Shown in pieces: positions 1 to 11,290 of a stretch of DNA of 64,000 bases. The notes beneath the pieces were generated by a model, which was given only the letters and a program-made list of their open reading frames with translations, did no database searches and had not been told where the DNA came from. The stretch comes from Melampsora larici-populina 98AG31 (Eukaryota > Basidiomycota > Pucciniomycetes > Pucciniales > Melampsoraceae). How positions within the stretch are numbered: position 1 is the first letter of the stretch; the number at the start of each line of letters is the position of its first letter. The translations under genes and the position numbers were made by a program. Location: positions 650,010 through 714,009 of the forward strand of contig NW_006768778.1 in NCBI RefSeq assembly GCF_000204055.1, written 5' to 3'.

Positions 1-1188
1 CTTAACGGTTATCAGAATCGATCTCCTCAGAAAATCAAAGGCTTTCATCTATTCCATCATCAATCAAATCAAACTATCAATCACAGTCAATCAGAATCAG
101 AATCGAAACCAGAATCAACATCAACATCAAATCATCAACTCATTTCACCTTATTCACCAAAACATGAAATCAATTCATTCAAAAAACCATTCTACATCAC
201 CAACCAATCCAAGTTTTCACTCAACCCTACCATCTATCAATCCTTATCAAAATCAAGACTATCGATCTTAATAGTCTTAACGACCATGTCAAGTTACGCA
301 GTTTACCCGAACCCTACCACCGATCTCATAAACCAATCACATCAAATCACCATCTTATTATCGACGGCCTTGGGCACTTTTTTGTCTTCTGCTTCGGCAA
401 ATACGTTTAATCAAATCTTAGAATCTCCTATGGATGCTCAAATGAATAGAACAAGAAATAGACCGATGGTACGGAAATTGATCTCAAGTGGTCATGCTAC
501 TACCTTTGCTCTCCTCTCTGCTCTTTCGGGAACCAGCATTCTATACTTCGTTGTGAATCCGATTGCATCTTACATTTCCATGATCACCATCTTGACATAT
601 GTGTTGATTTATACACCTTTAAAGCGGATCTCGATTCTCAATACTTGGATCGGATCTATAGTGGGAGCTTTACCACCCTTAATCGGATCAATCTCAGCTG
701 CTGGTCATCTAAATTCTTGGAATGCGTTGTTTCAACTTCATTCTTGGCTTATTCCCATCTTATTATACGTTTGGCAATTTCCTCATTTCAATGCTTTGTC
801 TCATACGATCAGAAGAGATTATGTGAAAGCAGGTTATATGATGTCATCAAGTTTAAATCCTTATTTGAATTCTAAAGTTTCCTTAAGATATTCTTTATTA
901 TGTTTTCCTTTATGTAGTTATCTTATACCGGTTTATGAACTTTCGAATTGGTATTTTGCTTACCTTAGTTTGATTCCTAATCTTTATTTATCTTTACCGG
1001 CTTTTAGGTTTTGGTGGTCTTCTTTAGATTCAGCTTCGGTTTGGATTAAATGCTTGGGTTGGTTTATGAATCAGAATAAGAATGGAAAAAAACATTATTC
1101 GAAAGATTTAGAAGCTAAGAAATTGTTTTGGGCTAGTTTGATTCATTTACCTAGTTTATTAATCTTAATGATTCTTTGTAGACCTTAA
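1..1188 (+). CDS. COX10: Protoheme IX farnesyltransferase (COX10), 5' end missing
   Basis: Converts protoheme to heme O for cytochrome c oxidase assembly in the mitochondrial inner membrane (family knowledge). The frame is open from base 1, so the gene starts outside the window; the first ATG here (286) is internal, because the family sequence SKSRLSILIVLTTMSSYAV runs across it. Seen: the first Asp-rich prenyltransferase motif in NQILESPMDAQMNRTRNRPM (about 405-464), the second in the WQFPHFNALSHTIRRDY block (770-820), and about eight hydrophobic helices. It ends at a TAA (1186-1188) after a hydrophobic tail, as expected for COX10. The Ser/Asn-rich stretch before codon 75 is probably the mitochondrial presequence and linker. 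No frameshift is seen. Confidence 0.93.
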   Translation, partial: LNGYQNRSPQKIKGFHLFHHQSNQTINHSQSESESKPESTSTSNHQLISPYSPKHEINSFKKPFYITNQSKFSLNPTIYQSLSKSRLSILIVLTTMSSYAVYPNPTTDLINQSHQITILLSTALGTFLSSASANTFNQILESPMDAQMNRTRNRPMVRKLISSGHATTFALLSALSGTSILYFVVNPIASYISMITILTYVLIYTPLKRISILNTWIGSIVGALPPLIGSISAAGHLNSWNALFQLHSWLIPILLYVWQFPHFNALSHTIRRDYVKAGYMMSSSLNPYLNSKVSLRYSLLCFPLCSYLIPVYELSNWYFAYLSLIPNLYLSLPAFRFWWSSLDSASVWIKCLGWFMNQNKNGKKHYSKDLEAKKLFWASLIHLPSLLILMILCRP

Positions 1189-1990
1189 TATGATTTACCA
1201 CAAAACAAACTGGTTACTTTTTATTCTTTCTCTTTTTTTTTATTATAAAAATCATTTTTTTAACATTATAAGCATATGGAAAGATAGATTGTGTGTAGGT
1301 GCAGCATAAGTAAAAGAATTGATGATTTGTTTTAACAATCAAAGTTGATCAGACTTCAACACCTGAAAGTGCTCAGAAGATCTTGTTGCGGGGTTTGGGA
1401 GTGACGGCGCACCAGCACGGTAATTTTCTTAAAAGAAAAAAAGAAAAAAAGACACTGTAGTTGTCTTCAAGACATTCAAAGGTTAATGAAGGTTGTTCAG
1501 CCTTTGATTACAATCACAAGAAGATGGATTAGATTAAACTCCTTCCAGGATGTGCATTGGGCTTCACATTGATGAGCCATTGAATCCAAGCTATTGAATA
1601 TGAGAAAGCTCAGCTGATTGGATTCAGTTTGGGGTGTTGTAGATGATCTAGCAATTGAGCTGGGTGATTGAAGTTGATGATGTTGTTGGGCAAACCAAGG
1701 GAATAGCAAGTTTTTTTTGTATCAAGCTCTCACCCAGATCTAAACCATGGCCCATACCTACCCCGAGCTCTGTCTTATGGAATTAGAAAATTCATATCAA
1801 CTTGACTGATCTTGTCTGCTTAACTAAGCCTCTCATGCACCCTTGTCTGTGCCCCCAAAAGAGGAATCTATGACTCAAATGGGGTTTTTGGCTGTGTGAT
1901 AACAGAAATTAAGTCAAGTGAATCTGAGGTTCCACATTGCTTAGCTTCTCCTTTGAGATTTGAGGAAGACCTGGAGATATAAGTGCTTCA
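1189..1990. other. Intergenic, no gene recognised
   Basis: Begins with the AT-rich COX10 3' flank (T-runs and TTATAAAAATC at 1225-1260). A short GC-richer patch lies at 1385-1425. No open frame here has a recognisable domain. Confidence 0.5.
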
Positions 1991-1993
1991 GTC

Positions 1994-2340
1994 TTGGTTT
2001 CTTGTTCTTCTTCTCAAGATTGGGCTCTAATTCTTGACACAGGAGCAACTTGTCAAATGCTCAAAGTCAAGATCAGATTCTTTTATCTATCCTCCCTCAT
2101 GAGGATCAACAACACCAGTAAACAACTCAAATCAGCCAATGAAAATGTGTCCTTAGCTGTGCATAGCCATGGAGTTGTTAAGTTGTTGGCCAGTGATAAA
2201 ACACCCTTTGAAATCCAGAACAGCCTTCTTGTTTGGGCCTAAACTTTCAAGAAACCTCATTGCTGGTGCTTTGTAAACACCAAGGTGTGTGTGGGGTTTC
2301 TTTTGGCCATAGCACAAATTTTTCTTTAGTGTCAAATTTT
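1994..2340 (+). pseudogene. Ty1/copia protease fragment
   Basis: The reading starting at 1994 contains WALILDTGATCQML, the aspartic protease signature (D-T/S-G-A-T) of copia polyproteins. It is followed by the family pattern in which a short insert leads to SLAVHSHGVVKLL. After a stop at 2240 another frame gives PKLSRNLIAGAL, matching the usual LYVPGLSKNLIS segment. So about 110 codons of protease survive with at least one frame change. No LTR or neighbouring Gag in the same orientation was found; it is an orphan fragment. Confidence 0.65.
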
Positions 2341-2391
2341 GTTACAATTTTCAATGGATTCATCTCCAACAACAATTCCATGTTCATTCTA

Positions 2392-2796
2392 TTATTTTTT
2401 TCCCACTACCATGTAATGATGGTCAAGGAATCCTTTGATATTTAATTCATCTTGATACATCAACAATAAATGTTTGAACTGAGCTTCAAAGACTGACATA
2501 AAAATATCATGCCTAAGAACATCTTCCTTGCTTGTAAATTTGTCATAAAGGGTTTTGAAGGTTTTATAAAACAGCTTCCAGGATGCTTGTTGGGCCAAAT
2601 AATTTACATGCTCTTCCATTGTGGCTTCCCATTTGAACAAGAAATGATTAAGTCCCCAGCAGATTAGGTCTAATTCAAGCTCATCACAAGGGTTTGGGCT
2701 CATGAGAACACCAGTTTGCACAGAGTTGGTCAAATCTGTCACTCGAATATCATTCCAGTAAGGAAGTCGGGCTCTAACTGGGAAGTGTTTGAACAA
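2392..2796 (-). pseudogene. Possible copia Gag (UBN2-like) fragment
   Basis: An open frame of 134 codons, rich in Trp, Phe and His. The segment WKLFYKTFKTLYDKF followed by a hydrophobic helical stretch resembles the UBN2/Gag region of copia polyproteins, but I cannot see a zinc knuckle. It is on the strand opposite to the protease fragment just upstream, so the two do not form one element unless there was an inversion. The match is weak; an unrelated decayed ORF is equally possible. Confidence 0.3.
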
Positions 2797-3444
2797 TTAT
2801 TTTGCTCAAACCCTGACAGGGATGGTGGAAGAGGTAATAACTTTGAGTCTCAAAACATTCATGTTTAAAGATTTCTTTGGATAATTGACTGAGAGAAGAG
2901 GTTTGAACATATCAGTTATTTATACTTCAAAATTAAATTGCACACAACAAGTACACACATGTATTGTACATGAGTCATCTCATATTTGCAGTATGTATGT
3001 GCCAAGTGCATCACTTTGATGGATGCTACAAGACCATCTCTTGAGACCCTTTGTTTGAATTCAAGGGGGTTTGTACAATAGACTTAGCATTTGTGACATA
3101 GTTCTATAAGAAGGTAATGAAAGCTTTTTTTATCAAACTTTAGCAGGAGTACAAACAAAGTCTGCTCATAGGCAACACATGGAAGAAACATGGTCTTTAT
3201 ATCACTTCATCATTTGAGTCTAATCACATATCAAGGGGAGTACAGCGGGCAATGTGAACATGGAGAAAGTACCTGCAGCTTAATTACACAAAACTGGGAA
3301 GAGATTTTGGGAACCAAAGCTTTGTGAGGCTTGGCATCTATCACAAGTCTTGGTCAGATCTGAGATAGTTTTGTATCAATATGTAGTGAGTTGGGTATGC
3401 GGGAAACTCCAGTCAACAACTATTTGGATTTATTGCTTGGAATA
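2797..3444. other. Non-coding, repeat-like DNA
   Basis: No coding frame. Composition and position suggest remains of a retrotransposon flank, but no LTR pair could be matched. Confidence 0.35.
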
Positions 3445-3446
3445 TA

Positions 3447-3671
3447 CAGCCGTTCCAACAATTATCGGCAGAAATCTTCATTGGTCTGTTGCATCCAAAT
3501 TTAATCTAAAAGTCAAAAACTAGTTAAAGCCGGCTCAAAGTGACAGGTCTCCCAGGCCTCCTTGTTCATTTGTGTGCAAAACTGGGTTTAATCCAGTTTT
3601 GACCTCTCTAAATTTAACCTCGAGAGTGACACACAATCAAAGAGTTCTGCCGTTAATTGTTGGAACGGCTG
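3447..3671. mobile_element. Tc1/mariner-type MITE, 225 bp
   Basis: TIRs of 27 bp, CAGCCGTTCCAACAATTATC... at 3447-3473 and its reverse complement at 3645-3671, with one visible mismatch. Both ends are flanked by the dinucleotide TA (3445-3446 and 3672-3673), the TSD of Tc1/mariner elements. The interior has a second palindrome around AAACTGGGTTTAATCCAGTTTT (about 3577-3600). There is no coding capacity. Confidence 0.8.
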
Positions 3672-3673
3672 TA

Positions 3674-4447
3674 ACAATGACAGCACACATTTCAATTTCA
3701 GAATTTTTAACAAATTACAAAGTGACCATGAGACAAAAACATTAGGTGGGTCTTGTTGTATGAAAGTGTATTCAGGACTGCAGGTCAAAGAAACAGAGGA
3801 GTTTGCCAAAGAAGACAATGATCAATCTGTGTGTGTTTAGTACCTTGTGTTGTCAGATAAAATGTTGTGCTGACTCTGATAAGACTGTCTATCTCTGATG
3901 AATGTCCAAATTTTTCAAAGGGACAGCTGTCTTTATTGCTGAAGTTCAAAGGCTATACATAATTTCTGTGAAATGTATTTTGTGTGTGCACATTGATGTG
4001 CTAACAGGGAACAGACAAGGTGTATGTAGTGGGTGACTGACCTTCCTTGTTTAACTACCAGAAGGAAGTTACGGTGTAGTAGATGGGATGCCTAGCACAC
4101 CATGCAGAGCTCCCCATCTACAAGGCCGGTTTGTCCCACCCCCTCAGCCCTCACGGCTAGGGTTAACCTCAAGAAACCTACAGTCTTTCCTAATCAGAAA
4201 GGTTCTGAGTTTGCTAGGGCATTCCATATACACACATGCACTACTTATTGTGTAAACCAGGGGGTAAGTGGCATGTTCCCAAACTATGATCAATAATGAC
4301 AGACACATTCCACTTTTCAATTGTTTTGAGACGTGCCAGAACCTGTTCAGGGGGAGCCAAACAGCTCTTGTTTCCTGGATGAAAAAAACACTGGATGTTA
4401 AACCATCTTGAACTCATTTAGATGCCTGTTCAAGGAATTTCTGATCT
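3674..4447. other. Non-coding flank of the MULE insertion
   Basis: No gene recognised. It joins base 9859 onward if the MULE is removed; the unoccupied site would be a single GTCCCTGG. Confidence 0.4.
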
Positions 4448-4455
4448 GTCCCTGG

Positions 4456-7400
4456 GGAAACCACTATTTACCGCCCGGAATGAAAAAACCCAACACCCCC
4501 TTGTCGGATACCGCCCGGGCGGTAAGCATGATGCCGCCCGGTTTTAAATCTCAAATAATTGTAGATAGAAGTACAAGTTCTCATAGTTCTCATCTCACTC
4601 TCATTGTTTGTGGGTCCTTAATGTATTGTAGAAGCCGTGTTTATTTAAACGCATTGTTTATTTCACCACAAATAAACCAAAAACAACAAGACATAATAGA
4701 CAAAGATTGAATCGCACACAAAACAGCCAATGTGATATCAAACTAAACTAAGATTTTCCCACACTTCCAACTCTTTGTGGAAAGCCTGGACCCATTGCGG
4801 TATCTGAGTGCTATTAAGCACTTCTGAATTCAAAACCCGCCCATAAACTTCAGGATACGGCACCAAATCATGCCCAACACCTAAACTGACAAAATGATGA
4901 TTGTTCACAAATGCTAGTACTATTGGAGATTGATTGTTGGGAGGTGTTCGATATGGGAAGAAGCTGTAACAGCTGCTTCTAGACGGAGTGAAAAGGATCA
5001 CTGGCCGATCAAATGCACTGGCAATAACAAAGCCCAGTGTTGGCATTCTCAACCAGTATGCATCGGTGCAAGAGATACCCTCATGATCAAGCCAACCCAT
5101 TATTTCTTTTACAAATGTTTCCGCCAACGATTGTTGAATCTTTGTGTTTCTCCGTGGTCGCTTGGAAGGTGTGGATAACAACTTGACATGATCTTGGGCG
5201 TTCAGAGTGAGTTCAGCTTGAAGTTTTTTACGGATCACAAGGTAGGCGTCATTTGAAAAGTTGTCCATCAATGCTGCGATGGCATAGAATCCACAATTAC
5301 CAAATGGTGGAGGATCATGGATCGATTGGATGTACGGCGCAATATGGGCTGGAAGTTGATTCAATATTGCTTGATTCTTGGAAGTGTGAAGACCGCTTTT
5401 CACAAGCCAAGTATCCTCCTCCTTGGCCTCGATCTCATTCTCGACCTTGTCCTCTTCCTCAAAATCCATGTCGACCGGAAAGACCATTGTTCCAAATTTT
5501 CGACTTGCTTCAAGAGTTGCTTTGACCTTAGGATTGTTTCGAGGTACCCCAAGATCCTCGGAAATCAAACATAGGCTGACTTCAGGAACGAGGACAGATT
5601 TGATGTAGTCATCAGGTGTAAGAGGTGCGGCAAGTTCATTGGTGAGAGGGTGTTTTGATGATTCAGATAAAAAGAGCCGCTCAAGCTTCAAAACAATAAC
5701 TTCTAGCCCTTTGTATCCATAGCTGAGAGATCAAAGGGTCAGTGATCCAAAATCAGCGCTTAAACAAATTGATTTGGTGGACTTACTATCCAGGTTGCTC
5801 CACCTCAAACCCATCAAACTGCGCGGCCACACTCATCCGGACACCAGTTTTACGTCCCTCTCTTGCGAGTTTCAAGTAATCTGATCGCGTCTTTTGCTTG
5901 ATGATTTTCAAAAGAATGTTGACATGCTTGTCTATGCGGCTGTTTTCAAAAACAATAGATATCAGTGTCCTGGCTTAAGTAGACTCGAAAAACGTAGATG
6001 AAACATACCTTTCAAGTAATTCAAAGTCAATTGATGTTGGCCATCCTTGACTAACACCATGAGGTATGACATCGCGTTCCGCATCGTGGAGTTCACAGAA
6101 AGATGCCCTTTGAAGCCACTAGAGAGAGAAAATGTTAATAAAAAAGGAGTCATTTGTATATCAAAAAGAAAATATTCACCGGTAGATGTATTGCACCTGG
6201 GCGACCAATACCCTTTGTCGCATCAGGCATCACAATAAGTTCCGCTTGCATCTTCAAGAGTTTCTTTGAAGGGTTAGGGGGCATTTCTTCGTCACAAAAC
6301 GGACACAGGACTTTGCCATCATCTGATTCGTTCCACAGGTTGGGAAGAAGTGAATCTTCACTATTATCTTCAATCGCATCAATTGTTCCGTTGTTTGTCT
6401 GTTGAATATTCTTGTTGTTCTCTTCAAATTCCTTTTCAATTTCTTCAAATTCCTTTACAATCAAGTCAATATCTTCTCTTCCAATCTCCCTATCTTCATC
6501 TTTAACATTCTGATTCACTTCAATTTCGTCATCTTCATCAGGAACATCACGTTTAGGGCATGTGGTCCGAGTGTGACCACTCTGTCTACAAATACTACAT
6601 TTGTTGACCCGTTTCTTCTTGGCTTCTTTGACTTCATCCTTTGAGTTGTTCTTTTCAATATCATCTTGTTCTACATCCAGATCTTCATCTTCAACATACT
6701 CAAGATCTTCGCTTTTGGAGTCGGCACCGTGATCTTCAGCAGGTATTTCACGTTTAGGGCATGTGGTCCTAGTGTGTCCGCTCTGTTTACAAATACTACA
6801 TTTGCTGACCTTTTTCTTCTTGGCTTCTTCGACTTCATGCTTTGACTTGTAACGGCCATATTTAGACGTAGCAGGCTTTTGAGTATCGGTTCGTGGACAA
6901 CCACGATTGTTGACCTTGACAACGGGGGGTAAGATAGGTACTAGAGCAAATCGACCGGTCTTCATTAAGTTTATCTCTTCATAAATCTTCCTGAGTGATT
7001 GTTCTGGCAGTGAAAGTAATGAGTCGAATTTCAGACGGGCAGCAGTCTCAAGTCCTTCGCGAGATTCCGGAGGGATGTCCATGCCCAATCGCCATTGATC
7101 GTGAACATGATTGAGAGATAGGAATTTGGATGTGTTGCGTTCAGAGGCGATGTCATGTGAACAGGGCAATCCCCAACTAGTTCGAAAAGTGCCAGTGCAA
7201 GTTGTGTTGTAATGTGGCTGTGAGAGTAAATCGAGTTGTTCCTTTATCTTCTGGATCGCGAAATGAGTAATGTGACCGTGGAGGTTTTCTAGAAAGTCTG
7301 GGACATCTTGAAGAGTCTTACCACGTTCAATGCCTGAAGAAACAGTGATCTCGTTGAATTGATGCTCCCCGTGGCGTTTGAAAGCGTTGAAACAGGTCAA

Positions 7401-9858
7401 GAAATCACTGTTCTTGCTTTCAATAAACGATTTCAGGCCAAAATGGCTCCCTTCGACTCGTGAGGTAGATGAATTGCCAAAGTGTGGAGTCGAAGAGGTG
7501 AATAGGAGGACAAATTTGTTCGTTCGATCAAGCCAAGTTCGTTCGAGGTATGTAAGGATGTTGTGTTTTTTAGCGATATCAGTCACTACTTTCAAATTTC
7601 TGTCGTAGTCCGGAGCAGTCGATGAAAAACAGAATTGGTTCCATGCTGCAATGAAGTTGTCCCACTCGGATCCTAATTCTTTCTTGCAGTTCCTACCGAT
7701 GTTTTCATTTATGTGCCATATGCACAGCATATGACTAGAATCGGGGAAAACTTTCCCAATGGCATTGAATAGAGCCGGTTCAGCATTGGTGACAAAAGTC
7801 TTCGGTTGCCGAATAGAGGTGTTACCAGCTGAGTCATTTGAATCGAATATGATAGCCTTCAGTTGATTCAAAGCCCATTCATATTGTTCTTCAACTTCAT
7901 TGTGCATAAAACACAACGCGACAGTAAAGGACTTATGACTGTTCGTAGTCCCGACGATGTGTAAGAGAGGCAAGTTGAAACGGTTGGTTTTGTAGGTGCA
8001 GTCGATTCCGAGGACAGTTGGAAATCGTCGAGTGAGGCAAATAGCGTCAGGGGAAGCAAAAAAAACGATTGAAGGACTCCAGTTGGTGAGGTAACGGTCC
8101 GAAACGCCCAGTTGAGATCAGTGACGAGATCGAGTAAACCTTGGATTGGTGTTCTGCCATTGAGCCATGTCTTCTTGTGGCGTGCACGGGCATTATAAAT
8201 ATCTCGAACCAGGGGTTTTGACCCAGGAGGCACGTCAAGAAGAGTGCGAATCTGGCGAGGTCGGCATCCTGCTGAAGTAAATAGAGCCACCTTCTGATCG
8301 TTCTCGGGTCCAATTTGTCGATACCGGCTTTCATCAGAGGGGTCGTTGAAGGCGGGGTGATTATGAGCATTCTTGAGAGGGTGCTTGATTCCGTCTGAGG
8401 TGACAATCCAGCGTCCCTTGGAAGCATGGAAGTTCAGGGACACCTCAAAGGTGCAACCGGTTTTTTTTGACGAAGACGATCGAGATTTGATGGGGTCCTT
8501 AGAATCATCGGTTTTGAGAGACGGTTTGATCTTCACATGGCTACTTGCCTTTGAACATTTGAGATATGTCCGGATGATACCACCTTGATCGTTCGTCTTG
8601 TGGCTCTTGGTTGATAAAACATAACCTTGATGGCGCGCAACCGCATTCAAATACAAGAGTCCATTTTCCCGCTCAACAAATTGTTTCCCAATCTGGGGAT
8701 ATGCCATGGTCCGCACCGGTTCAACCCCTAAAGACACATGATTTAATGATGTAAGAGGTAAGCAGATAACTCATATCAATTGAGTATGATTCCAGAGTTG
8801 GTCAATCTTACCAATAGGGGGCCAATCTGTGTCTCGCTCGGTCTCAAAATCCTCTAGATCTAAACTTGTTTCGTCTTGATCGGCATTCTCTGTGATCCAG
8901 ACGGTTGATAAGGCCAGAACAGGTCAGTGAAATTACTAACCCACAACTAAAACATCGTACATACCGGTGGTGTGAGTACTTGAAGGAACAGGCAAACTGT
9001 GGTTGTGTTCATTGCGATTAGGAGGTAAAGAAGTTGGAACGGTGGAGTTTGAAGAGGTTTGAACGCCAGGGTTTGGAATCGAGAGTCCACTATAGAGTGG
9101 ATTCGGAATCAAGGGTTGTTGTGATAGCTGTTCGGTGGAAAGTTGAGAAACAATTGGGTGTCCGGCTGGGTTGGCAAATAAGAAGGGATTTGGGATGGGG
9201 AACCAAAGTTGGGGTGGCATTTGTGAAGGTTGATAGAGAGGATTGGACCGTGTTGGATCTGATTGGCTTGAGCTGAACGGGGTTGAGGCCGTTGACGCAA
9301 AATCGTTTCGCTTCTGCTTAGACATTCGGCTTAACAACGATAAAACAGAGGAAAAGTTGTAGGAATGGAATCTGAAATGGGGGAATGGCTGTAGATAGAA
9401 GTCAAAAAGAGTGACTATCAGTGAAGGGAGAAGGAGATTGTGTTCAACAGGGAGAGGGGACTGACCATCATGAGGCAAATCAACTTCCCTTGTTGATTTG
9501 CCTCAATTCGATGTTGGTTGCCCTGCATACAGGGCAAGAGGCTTGGTGGTTGGTTTCGTGGTGGTTAGTTCGGTTGGTGTGGTGTTCGTGATTTGATGGG
9601 TTAGCTTGATGGATGGCCGGATTGGGATGAAGGAGCTGGCTAAGTTTGATATCAGCTGGGTGGGAGGGCAGTTGATGCTTCAGAACTGCCCGGTTTGTTA
9701 ATTGGGGGCAACACCGCCCGCAAAAATCGCCCCCTGTACTGCCCGCCGGGGCCTCATCTAGGGCAAAAAGGTTCAGTACTGCACGGGTATTCGCGGGTAT
9801 TACCCCCAAAAAAGGGGGCGTCGGGTTTTTTCATTCCGGGCGGTAAATAGTGGTTTCC
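4456..9858 (-). mobile_element. Full-length Mutator-like element (MULE), 5.4 kb
   Basis: TIRs of 47 bp: 4456-4502 begins GGAAACCACTATTTACCGCC and 9812-9858 is its reverse complement, with two mismatches (A/G at two places in the ACCC(A/G)AC(A/G)CCCCC stretch). The element is flanked by the 8-bp direct repeat GTCCCTGG at 4448-4455 and 9859-9866, within the 8-11 bp range of Mutator TSDs. Inside each TIR are further GCCCGGGCGGTA-like repeats (4510-4545 and 9690-9760). It holds a single spliced minus-strand gene. It sits between decayed copia sequences. Confidence 0.9.
4738..9325 (-). CDS. FAR1/MULE transposase - zinc knuckle - OTU fusion protein
   Basis: Proposed exons (minus): 8965-9325, 8812-8889, 6180-8727, 6009-6118, 5787-5939, 4738-5722. 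All borders are GT-AG and phases agree, giving about 1,411 residues if one frameshift at 8058-8065 is bypassed. Order: Ser/Pro/Asn-rich N-terminus; FAR1-type DNA-binding region with its C and HNH-like residues (about 8300-8660); MULE transposase with DCTYKTNRFNLPLL, then CIWHINENI and SRVEGSHFGLKSF; two CCHC knuckles CSICKQSGHTRTTC and CSICRQSGHTRTTC in an acidic linker; OTU-like domain with FGNCGFYAIAAL and NNHHFVSL. The start at 9325 (MSKQKRND) is preferred to 9478 because the upstream part is hydrophobic leader-like sequence. Oddities: the usual second Asp of the transposase (TD..PAL) is Asn here (TNAEPAL), and the Asp expected three residues before the OTU Cys is Phe. Probably inactive for transposition. 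Confidence 0.85.
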
Positions 9859-10119
9859 GTCCCTGGAACCTTTGGATGGAGGCTGTGTTAGTGTTGTTCA
9901 ATATCAAAATGTCACATGATCAGTTTAGCAAGGCACACAAAAGTCCAAAGGAGGTGTCAATGGGATCAATGACTTCCATAATATCATCATTGTCCGGTAT
10001 GGGAGTACATGCTACCACAAATGGAAGTTCAGTGTTTTCTTCATTTTTGGCAGTAAGGTGAGAAATGTCAAAAATGGGCAAGCATGTGAATGGATAGATA
10101 TCTTACCTGAATGTGGCAT

Positions 10120-11290
10120 CATGTGTTATGATGATCTTCAGTCTGTCATCAAAAACACCACATTGTTTTGATTATGCTCTGTATGACCAACTAAGATCCC
10201 ATGTTCTGATGTTTGCACATATTTACCATCTCACTCAGGTTTACAAATCAATATGTAAGTGAGGCGTCCAAAAGCTTTGATGTGCAAAATGTCAGGCTTT
10301 CTTTTGTACCAAAGTTTGAAAGGTGTTTTGCTCTTTGGAAGTGTATTTGTTGTGGTCCAATTGGCTAGGAACACTGCATTTTAATGGCCTTGGTGGATGG
10401 TTAAGTTGGATTCAATTAGCATGGCTCTTGCTTCTGACACAACAATTCTCATGGAGCACTCCAAAACTCCATTCTCTTCAGGAGTGTAAGCTGTGGTGAC
10501 CCACAAGTAGATTCCTTCTTGTTGACAATAGGTGAGTAAGACATTTATATCCTCAAATCCAGATTCACCTCCTGGATTTATTATGCCATGTCATAATAAT
10601 GACAATGCTTCAGGAATACAGAATACAGGCAGATGAATACCAGGATCCCTCTGCTTCCCACTTATGACTCACATAAGTACAGCTGTGGGTAGCAATAATT
10701 GATGAGGAATGATTTGCTGCTGATTCTCTACCAGTATCAAAGCTAAGATGTTCCAATTTATGATGTTCAAGAAGGGAAATATAAGTACTAATAGCACCAT
10801 GAACTTCATCCTTTTCCTTACATTTCAGACTGATGATATGTTGGTAAGATGTGTTATTATTGGTGAAGAGGATGAGATACAGGCCCTTGCAAATAGCTGA
10901 TGTGTGCATGATGCCACTTAATTCATTGTGGACATTATCCAAAGGATGTAGGGACCTGGTACATGATTTTGAGTGCAGTTGACAGTGAGCCTTAGGCATT
11001 TTCAAGCACAAGTATTTGACACAAGCTTCAATGAGGTTTGCTCAAATTAGTTATCTTCAACTGGTCAGACTTGGTGAACTTGGTGATCCACAAACTTTAG
11101 CTGAAGAATGGCCTTCTCCTTCTATAATTCAACTGAATTGGTTTTAGTTAGACTTGATTTACCTGGTCTGTCCTCCCCTTGAGATTAAAACACACATTGA
11201 TCAAATCCTTACCTCTAGTCAAGATCATTTCTGATTCAATTGTTTTTGTATCTTTTTTTCTGTCTTGTTTAGAGGTGAAGATCTGAACTT
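10120..11290 (-). pseudogene. Ty1/copia integrase fragment
   Basis: Minus-strand frames spell a degraded copia integrase. A zinc-binding tail motif (HCQLHSKSC, about 10970) and the core start (LHPLDNVHNELSGIMH) are followed by LILFTNNNTSYQHIISLKCK, and further on TTAYTPEENGVLECSMRIVV (about 10430-10500) and FKLWYKRKPDILHIKAFGRL (10255-10330). These match the GP-motif, DxxS and YTPEQNG blocks of copia RVE domains. Stops and frame changes at about 10610 and 10390 show it is dead. It may be the older host element into which the MULE inserted, but the protease fragment at 1994 has the other orientation. Confidence 0.7.

Noticed and set aside
9480..9809. Minus-strand open frame of 109 codons between the MULE TIR and exon 1
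   Set aside because: Composition is His/Asn/Pro low complexity, partly from subterminal repeats; more likely 5' leader.
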